A stretch of 19,883 bases of DNA from Rhodocyclaceae bacterium (GTDB taxonomy: Bacteria > Pseudomonadota > Gammaproteobacteria > Burkholderiales > Rhodocyclaceae): assembly GCA_016791085.1 (NCBI GenBank), contig JAEUNN010000901.1:1-19883 (forward strand), read 5' to 3'. The position numbers were made by a program, and so were the translations under genes. Every line of letters begins with the position of its first letter. The first letter of the stretch is position 1. Below the pieces are notes generated by a model. The model was not told the origin of the DNA and searched no databases. It was given only the letters and a program-made list of their open reading frames with translations. Shown here one piece after another: positions 14,635 to 19,883 of this stretch.

Positions 14635-14656
14635 ATTTCGACCGAACGGTCGAAAT
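14635..14656. promoter_or_regulatory. Perfect 10+2+10 palindrome upstream of htrA
   Basis: ATTTCGACCG (14635-14644) is exactly inverted as CGGTCGAAAT (14647-14656) around AA. The dyad with a 2-bp centre looks like an operator for a dimeric repressor such as a TetR-family protein. No such gene is in view. It lies 106-127 bp upstream of htrA, at the chromosome/element border. Confidence 0.5.
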
Positions 14657-14768
14657 GAGGGAAAGTTTTCTGTTGCGGCGCAGCAGGTGGTTCGTGCGAA
14701 GCCCGTGTCAAATTGGTTTACTGCGCGCGGTCATCATGTACTGAAAGATCAAACCTGTCAAATCGAAG
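14657..14768. other. Non-coding border region between htrA and the integrase
   Basis: No credible gene. It becomes more AT-rich towards the integrase. TGTCAAAT occurs at 14706-14713 and 14756-14763, with related TCAA-containing motifs at 14747-14754 and 14767-14774. The end of the mobile element probably lies here, but I cannot identify the core attachment site without the other end. Confidence 0.45.
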
Positions 14769-15695
14769 TCAATTTTTGTCGTCCTCTTTGTCCAGGCACG
14801 CAAGCGCGCGCCGCATGGCACCAATGTCTGGCTCGATGTACTCGCAGGTGGTAGCGATGTTCGCGTGCCCCAAAAATTGCTGTACCAATTTCAGATTCGT
14901 GCCGCCATTTGCCAATTGGGTCGCAAACGTATGGCGAAACCGGTGCGGCGAAATTGCTAGCCCGAGTATGCGGCCCAGATTATGGAAATAGGCCGTCACC
15001 TCCCTGACGTTTAGGAAATCACGGTTTGCTCGCGAATTTCCACATACCTTCGGATTAAATACGTGAGCCTCACTTCCGGCGCTACCAAGCACGTCGATCG
15101 TACGCTGGCGCAAACCTGCCAGGACAGGTAGGATTTCCTCGGAGAGTGGGATCGCCCACTCCCGTTGAGTTTTAGAAGACTCGACTCGCAAAATGGCGAT
15201 TTCTTCCGACAGACGCACGTCGCGCCATTGCAGCCCGACGAGCTGGCGACGCCGCATTCCCGTGTAGTAGAGCGTCTTGGCAACCGCAGTCCAGAACGGC
15301 ACGCGGGAATCGAAAGACGCCCGACTCGACAAATACGCCAAAATTTTGGCAAAGGCATTGGGGTCAAGGACCTTTTTCTTTCGCGACGGAACAGCCACAT
15401 TGTCAATCCGATTCAATGGATTGGATGCGCACCACCCTTCCTCGACCGCAAGGACGAACAATACGTGCATGTGCATTCGGTAAGTATTGAAGCTCGCCGG
15501 ACGCACCGTTTTCAGTGCTTCGGCGCGAAACTTGAGAATCATGTCCCGCGTGATTAAACGAATGTCATTGACCGCATCCGGTGGAAGATACTTCGCGACA
15601 CTGCGCGCGCTGTAGCGTAGGCTTTGGCAGCTTTCCTCGCGTAACACTCGGTGGTAACAATACAGCTCGACAAGTTGCTCCAGACTGATTTGCAT
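14769..15695 (-). CDS. int: Tyrosine recombinase / integrase
   Basis: A site-specific recombinase, 308 residues from ATG 15695. The N-terminal SAM-like DNA-binding domain (about 1-100) resembles XerC/D and phage integrases. The catalytic domain has all active-site residues: R148 (TGMR), K175 (SSKTQREW), H251 and R254 (PHRFRHTFATQL), H277 (LGHANIATT) and nucleophile Y286 (EYI). It should therefore be active and would integrate or excise the element by strand exchange at att sites. Codon use and G+C are lower than in neighbouring chromosomal genes. ATG 15773 would add 26 residues and sits almost at the predicted transcription start; 15695 fits the family N-terminus and follows a G-rich stretch. 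Its 3' end faces the presumed element boundary and htrA. Confidence 0.92.
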   Translation of the reverse strand: MQISLEQLVELYCYHRVLREESCQSLRYSARSVAKYLPPDAVNDIRLITRDMILKFRAEALKTVRPASFNTYRMHMHVLFVLAVEEGWCASNPLNRIDNVAVPSRKKKVLDPNAFAKILAYLSSRASFDSRVPFWTAVAKTLYYTGMRRRQLVGLQWRDVRLSEEIAILRVESSKTQREWAIPLSEEILPVLAGLRQRTIDVLGSAGSEAHVFNPKVCGNSRANRDFLNVREVTAYFHNLGRILGLAISPHRFRHTFATQLANGGTNLKLVQQFLGHANIATTCEYIEPDIGAMRRALACLDKEDDKN

Positions 15696-15780
15696 GATCC
15701 CGACCCCCCGGTCAATTGCCACCGGCAAATCGCCGGCCGGCAGATTTTGCGACAAATTGCGAGGAGTTGGCATTGGAGAC

Positions 15781-15809
15781 CATATACTTGCGTATCGCCG
15801 ATACGACAA
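15781..15809 (-). promoter_or_regulatory. Integrase promoter with palindromic operator in the spacer
   Basis: On the minus strand TTGTCG (15804-15809) and TATATG (15781-15786) are separated by 17 bp, each matching the sigma-70 consensus at 4 of 6. A perfect palindrome, CGTATCG-G-CGATACG read on that strand (15791-15805), fills the spacer and touches the -35 hexamer. A repressor bound there would block transcription of int. Confidence 0.5.
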
Positions 15810-15886
15810 CAAACGATGCCGGCACCGTGGGGGCTTGGCGCTTGCGGACGCTGAGTCCGCCGACTGCCGATTGCAGTTCCGAAGCA

Positions 15887-16594
15887 CTACCGGTACTTTT
15901 TGTAATACTTCCATTGCAAGCGACTCAGAACGAGTGCCGCGACACCGAACACTGGCGCCAGTATCTCCAGGGGCGCGCGGAACGGGACAATGAGATAGGC
16001 TGAAACGAACCCTGCGCACAGCACAAACTGCCACCATTTCGCACGGTGGTACAAGCCGGCCGACTCACGCCCTGCGCAGGCACGGCGTATCGAGCGGGCG
16101 GCAAGCCCGTCGACCATCCCCAGCAGCCAGGCTGCCGCCGCGAGCGGGGCGAGCGCGAGCACACAAATGCTGCGTACGCCAAGAAAATACATGCCCATGG
16201 CGGCGAGTTGCCAGATTTCCGTGGTCTGCTCGACCTCGCGCGCCAACACCTGGCTGACGGAATCTTGTGGAGGATCGGCAAGGCGCCGCGCCAATCCGCT
16301 GCGAACGAAAACCCACTCGTGCAAGGTTCGCGCCGCATCGAGGGCGACACGCGGCGCATCGGCAGGAAACGCGGCATGCTCCAACTGCCGCGCTTCGGCC
16401 TCGACGCGCGCAAACATTCCATCTACGCGGCTCCCCGCCGGCCATTCCGCGATCCCCCACGCAACCGAGGCAATCATCGCCAGCATCACCACGCACAACG
16501 CATAGACAGTGGACCAGACCGCCACGTATAGCGGCCAGGCTGCGGCTCGGACAAGCAAGTGGCGGTCGCTGAACGCAGCTGATTCAGAAGCCAC
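15887..16594 (-). CDS. DUF4400 integrating-conjugative-element membrane protein
   Basis: A 235-residue inner-membrane protein of the DUF4400 family, whose members lie just after traD in SXT-like and Pseudomonas-type conjugative elements. The family signature is VDGLAARSIRRACAGRESAG followed by LYHRAKWW (161-188). Predicted membrane segments are at about 24-47, 129-160, 187-205 and 208-224, with a polar loop at 50-125. Function is unknown but is assumed to support the coupling protein or transfer channel. The likely start is GTG 16594, overlapping the traD stop codon (TGA at 16584-16586), which implies translational coupling. A GTG at 16633 would add 13 residues. The 191 bp after its stop contain the integrase promoter. 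Confidence 0.85.
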   Translation of the reverse strand: MASESAAFSDRHLLVRAAAWPLYVAVWSTVYALCVVMLAMIASVAWGIAEWPAGSRVDGMFARVEAEARQLEHAAFPADAPRVALDAARTLHEWVFVRSGLARRLADPPQDSVSQVLAREVEQTTEIWQLAAMGMYFLGVRSICVLALAPLAAAAWLLGMVDGLAARSIRRACAGRESAGLYHRAKWWQFVLCAGFVSAYLIVPFRAPLEILAPVFGVAALVLSRLQWKYYKKYR

Positions 16595-18701
16595 TGCCCC
16601 GGCCCTCCACGGTAAGCCCTGCCACGCCGTCACCTGAAGCCGGCGTCGCCTGACTGTCGCCGTCCTGCAAGTCCGTGCCGAAGTGTCGCTCGTATCGCGA
16701 GCGCATCTCGGCGGCGATCTGCACGATCGACGCGGGCAATTCCTCGTCCGGGTCAGGCAATGCCAAAGGAATTCGCAGCTTTTTCAGTTGCCCCCCATTC
16801 ATCAGAACGAAGGCCTGGCCGCGGGGCAGCTTGACGACGTCTGCCGCACTTACCAATGGCTGTCGCTCGTAACTGACCGAATCCTCATTCCGACTCGAAA
16901 ACTCGTCGAAGCGCTCCGGATCGTTGGTATCCGTGGCGCCGCTTTTCGGTACCAGCGTGGGCACCGGCACCTCATCGAGCTTGTCCGTCAGGTAGCGCGC
17001 CGTCTGTTCATCGACCACACGCAACATGACGAGCGTATTGAAGTTGGACAGGACCTGGTGAGCCGCCGCTTTCGATTCCAGCCGCGCTTCGATGTCGTCT
17101 ATGCTCTGCGTGTAGCACTCCACCTCGAAATCGGCGCCGCCGGACTTGTTCAGCAGCGGCACCGCCTCCTTGCCTATCAGCTCATTGAATTCGTCGATCT
17201 TCAGAATGATGGGGACGCGCACAGTCGCCGCCTGCGGCTGGCCATAACCGCTGCCGTATTTGTAGCGCCGCCCCGCGGCGGAAACCAGGTCCGCGAGCGC
17301 GGCGTTCCCCACCGCGCCCGCCACCTCGCGATCGGTGAGTGCATCGAATCCCATGTACACGACGGCCCCCTGATTGATGACCGCCTCCCAGTCCATGAGC
17401 ATGCGAGGATCGTCGAGGGCGTCATAATCCGGCGACAACACGTCCGCAATCGCACCGGTCGTGAGCTTTTCCATCAGGGGGAACAAGCTCGACACCAACT
17501 TCTCGAAATAACTTTTTTCGTTGGAAAGCACCGCGGCAAGCGCATCTGCGACATCGTCATGAAGCGCTCTGCGGCGCACGAATTGCACCAGCCGGACTGC
17601 GTCCTGCATGCGCACTTTCAAGGCCTTGTCCAACGTCGCGGGGTCAATGCGCTCCGCGGCGATTTCGTCACGCCACGCGCGACAATCGTCACGCGAATCG
17701 AGCAGGTTTTCGAAGTAGCGGATCAGCAGCGGGTCGATGTGGGCGGCGTGGCGGTAAATGCGCCGATAGGACGGGCGCTCGCCCAGGGCGATCTGGCTGC
17801 GTGCTATGACATTTACGTAGCGCCAGACAAAGTCGCGGAATGCCGCGCTTTGCCCCTCGGCGGGCAGGTTGTTGGAAATGCGCGTGGCAACTTCCGTTAT
17901 GCGCGTGAATTCGCCAATCGGGTTATAGCGCGCCGATACATCGGGAAACCCAAGGTGAAACAGGTAGAACGGCCGCCCGGCGCGGCGCGCCTCGACATAC
18001 GCACGCGTCATCAACCCGGCGTCGCCTTTCGGGTCCATGACGATGACCACGTTGCCGCCACGGCGAACATCCTGAATCAGCGTCAGTTCCAGCAGGCGCG
18101 ATTTGCCGCAGCGCGTCGTGCCGATCACCGCTTTATGGCCGACGCGCTCGCTGCTGTCCAGCCATGCGTCCTGTTCCCCTTCCCAAAGTCCGACGGCGTG
18201 AAGCGGCGCGTATCCTCCCACCGGTGGCAGCGGCCGCCAGGGATTGGCCGGATGATCGGCGCTCAAGGCGCGGGCCGCGCGTCCCCAACCATGCTGTTCA
18301 CACCAGCGCGCCAGCCGGCGCGCATTCAAATATCCGGGGGTCGGCCGCGCCAGGTGCGCATTGCGCCCCTCGCGCACCTGAGTCATGCGTGTCGCATGGC
18401 GAACGTCCCAATCGAAGCCGCGCCCAAGGTACATGCCGGAACTGGACACCGGAATTTCACCCGCCGCGAGTGCAAAGCGCGGCAGCACCCGAAGACGGCG
18501 CCGGTAGCGCAGCAGGCGCACGCCGTCGCGCGCGCGCCAAAGTCCGACTGCCGCAAGACCCAGCGCCCCCAGGGACGCGGCCGCGGGCGTCAGCACGGCC
18601 CACTCCGGGCGAGCGGCCAGCGCGCCGGCGGCCGCCAGCCAGGCACAGGCGCTATACAGTTCGACCGGCCGACGCAAGAGATTTTCGAGGGGGTGAGTCA
18701 A
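16584..18701 (-). CDS. traD: Type IV coupling protein TraD (SXT/TOL subfamily)
   Basis: A 705-residue inner-membrane ATPase that links the relaxase-DNA complex to the type IV secretion channel. Two N-terminal membrane segments lie at about 17-31 and 36-54. The motor domain has Walker A GTTRCGKS (194-201) and MDPKGDAGL (222-230). Walker B is ILKIDE (499-504, D503-E504), then EFNELIGKEAVPLLNKSGG. The allosteric YTQSIDDIEAR (530-540) follows, and the C-terminal tail from about 585 is acidic and variable. Sequence style and N-terminus (THPLENLLRRP) match the SXT/TOL TraD group. I place the start at TTG 18701, overlapping the traI stop as TTGA, with GGGAG 7 bp upstream; the frame 5' of it is out-of-frame traI. 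It lies between the relaxase and the DUF4400 gene. Confidence 0.92.
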   Translation of the reverse strand: MTHPLENLLRRPVELYSACAWLAAAGALAARPEWAVLTPAAASLGALGLAAVGLWRARDGVRLLRYRRRLRVLPRFALAAGEIPVSSSGMYLGRGFDWDVRHATRMTQVREGRNAHLARPTPGYLNARRLARWCEQHGWGRAARALSADHPANPWRPLPPVGGYAPLHAVGLWEGEQDAWLDSSERVGHKAVIGTTRCGKSRLLELTLIQDVRRGGNVVIVMDPKGDAGLMTRAYVEARRAGRPFYLFHLGFPDVSARYNPIGEFTRITEVATRISNNLPAEGQSAAFRDFVWRYVNVIARSQIALGERPSYRRIYRHAAHIDPLLIRYFENLLDSRDDCRAWRDEIAAERIDPATLDKALKVRMQDAVRLVQFVRRRALHDDVADALAAVLSNEKSYFEKLVSSLFPLMEKLTTGAIADVLSPDYDALDDPRMLMDWEAVINQGAVVYMGFDALTDREVAGAVGNAALADLVSAAGRRYKYGSGYGQPQAATVRVPIILKIDEFNELIGKEAVPLLNKSGGADFEVECYTQSIDDIEARLESKAAAHQVLSNFNTLVMLRVVDEQTARYLTDKLDEVPVPTLVPKSGATDTNDPERFDEFSSRNEDSVSYERQPLVSAADVVKLPRGQAFVLMNGGQLKKLRIPLALPDPDEELPASIVQIAAEMRSRYERHFGTDLQDGDSQATPASGDGVAGLTVEGRGSGF

Positions 18702-19883
18702 GCGGATGCTCCCGCGGCAGCGCCCTCGACATACGGCACCAGCAAGGCATTGACGGGTGGAACCGGATTCACGAAGCGCTCGGGCTGCGGCACGATCACG
18801 CCGCACAGCACCGCCCCGCGCTGGCCACGCCTGAGCGTCTGCATCTTGTGGATACTGTTGCCGCGGCCGGCGGACATGGCCCAGCCTGCTTTGCTCAGCG
18901 CACCCTGCAGGCGGTTGATCGATTTTCTTTCCGGCTCGTCGGCCGCCTTCGCGTCGCCCAGTGCACCACACTCCGCAATGAATGCCACGAACGCGCGCGG
19001 GCTCACCAGAAACATGCCTTCGGTCACGAAGTGCACCAGGCCTTGCGCCTGGTTGTACGCAATCGTGCCGCCAGCCAGTCCCTGCTGCAGCCAACCCATG
19101 AAACGCTGGGCCAGGAGCGGCACACTGTCGGCCACACCCGCGCTGCCGAATAGTGGCGCCACGGCGTGCGTCAACGCAGGTGCCACGCGCGCCGGCTCCG
19201 GGCTGCCCGTAGCGCAGTCTTCGGCATTCAACAATCCGTCGTCCGCCGGTGGCGGCGCCGCAGGCGCGGGGTCGGACTCGCAGCGGGTTTCGTCGGGGTC
19301 CGGAAACTCATGGGTCGTCGCCGTCGGCACGGGCCCCGACGGGGTTGGTGCGGCAGTATCGGTCACGCACGGCGCGGCCCCTGACTGCAGGATTTCGCCG
19401 GGTGCCGCGGCCGGCGTGGTCGGAACCGCCAGCGCCCCGGTCAGCGCGACGACCGTACCCAACATTTGGGCAGGATATTGCGCGGGATCCTCGAACAGCC
19501 TCGCAAGCGGAAAGCGCAGGCAGGTCAAGTCGTGGGCGTAGTCCGGACCGGCAATACGCACACGCCAGACCGCCCGGCCTTCGGGTGTGGCGACGCAGGC
19601 CCCGTAGTCCTGCCAGCAGTCGAACAGCCGATCGTTCTTGTCCGGCCCCGGAATGCCGGCCGCGGCGGTTTCGGTGCGCACAAGATAGGCGCGCAGCTCG
19701 TCCGCAATCCGGCCTGCCACAAACCACATGTCCTGGCCATGTACCCAGGCGCAGGCCCCCGAACGGTTGAGCGGAAGCATGCCTTCCGCAAGCATGCGGC
19801 GCAATCCGGCCATCAGACGTTCGATGAGCGGCGCATTGCGCGCGCTCGCAAAGCGCACGCGCGAGCCGGATAGAAGATTTTCC
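18698..19883 (-). CDS. traI: TraI_2-type relaxase (conjugal transfer nickase), C-terminal part
   Basis: The frame is open to the right edge; 395 C-terminal residues are present. The first part (RFASARNAPLIERLMAGLRRML through AYLVRTETAAAG) matches the central region of ICE-type TraI_2 proteins. An Ala/Pro-rich acidic linker follows, encoded at about 19200-19420. The end domain (FMGWLQQGLAGGTIAYNQAQ through MFLVSPRAF, then LQGALSKAGW and IHKMQT) is a TraI_2_C winged-helix-like domain. MOBH relaxases nick the element's oriT and lead the strand into the recipient. Their metal-binding HD-type catalytic motifs are N-terminal and outside the window, so activity cannot be judged. The stop codon overlaps the traD start. 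Confidence 0.88.
   Translation of the reverse strand, partial: ENLLSGSRVRFASARNAPLIERLMAGLRRMLAEGMLPLNRSGACAWVHGQDMWFVAGRIADELRAYLVRTETAAAGIPGPDKNDRLFDCWQDYGACVATPEGRAVWRVRIAGPDYAHDLTCLRFPLARLFEDPAQYPAQMLGTVVALTGALAVPTTPAAAPGEILQSGAAPCVTDTAAPTPSGPVPTATTHEFPDPDETRCESDPAPAAPPPADDGLLNAEDCATGSPEPARVAPALTHAVAPLFGSAGVADSVPLLAQRFMGWLQQGLAGGTIAYNQAQGLVHFVTEGMFLVSPRAFVAFIAECGALGDAKAADEPERKSINRLQGALSKAGWAMSAGRGNSIHKMQTLRRGQRGAVLCGVIVPQPERFVNPVPPVNALLVPYVEGAAAGASA

Larger units (their letters stand above)
14657..19883. mobile_element. Partial integrative and conjugative element (one end)
   Basis: Tyrosine integrase, DUF4400 protein, TraD coupling protein and TraI_2-type relaxase occur together on one strand, with codon use different from the flanking genes. 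The trio traI-traD-DUF4400 is the conserved order in SXT/R391-like and related elements. The left boundary is uncertain within 14657-14768; the element continues beyond the right edge. Mating-pair-formation genes are not in this window, so mobility cannot be judged. Confidence 0.8.

Noticed and set aside
14713..14991. 92-codon plus-strand frame at the integrase 3' end
   Set aside because: It is antisense to the catalytic domain of the integrase and has no ribosome-binding site.
18702..19094. N-terminal extension of the traD frame
   Set aside because: It overlaps the TraI_2_C domain in another frame and its translation is Arg/Gly/Ala junk. Family members begin at the TTG 18701 position.
16683..19541. 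952-codon open frame on the plus strand opposite traD/traI
   Set aside because: The minus strand carries TraD with intact Walker motifs and the TraI C-terminus. The plus frame is a compositional shadow spanning two genes.

Overview
The window is GC-rich (roughly two thirds G+C by eye) chromosomal DNA from a Gram-negative proteobacterium, most likely a betaproteobacterium. The basis is a TpsB-type outer-membrane transporter ending in Phe, a periplasmic DegP/HtrA protease, a YjfB-family small motility protein, a CCA-encoding tRNA-Leu, and a conjugation module of the SXT/TOL-like type. No gene identifies the genus, so the taxonomy is inference.

Positions 1-14529 look like resident chromosome. 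From the left: the 3' end of a two-partner-secretion transporter (+); an alpha/beta-hydrolase-fold protein whose nucleophile Ser is Gly (-); a 749-residue hybrid sensor kinase whose receiver domain lacks the phospho-acceptor Asp (-); and an AhpD/carboxymuconolactone-decarboxylase-like protein (-). Divergent from the last is a 64-residue YjfB-like protein (+) with a candidate sigma-28 promoter. Then come an orphan LolD/MacB-type ABC ATPase (-), tRNA-Leu(GAG) (-), a secreted MORN-type repeat protein (+), an 879-residue sensor kinase with a periplasmic region of about 500 residues (+), a small secreted protein overlapping a CapA-like metallophosphatase (+), and an unrecognised secreted 316-residue protein (+). 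Last is an HtrA/DegP protease with two PDZ domains (-), convergent with the previous gene across two strong hairpins.

From somewhere in 14657-14768 to the right edge the sequence is part of an integrative and conjugative element. On the minus strand it carries the C-terminal part of a TraI_2-type relaxase, a TraD coupling ATPase, a DUF4400 membrane protein and a tyrosine recombinase. The tra genes overlap (TTG and GTG starts at the upstream stop codons), so they form one transcription unit. The integrase has its own promoter-like sequence with a perfect palindrome in the spacer. The mating-pair genes that follow this trio in SXT-type elements are absent here; the integrase follows instead.

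Ile codon use separates the two parts by hand count: 15 of 44 Ile codons are ATA and 2 are ATT in the 879-residue kinase, against 4 ATA and 9 ATT of about 25 in traD. I found no CRISPR array, insertion sequence or rRNA. No wholly new system is proven. The most unusual items are the degenerate active sites, the kinase with the very large sensor region, the secreted protein/CapA pair, and the integrase promoter architecture.
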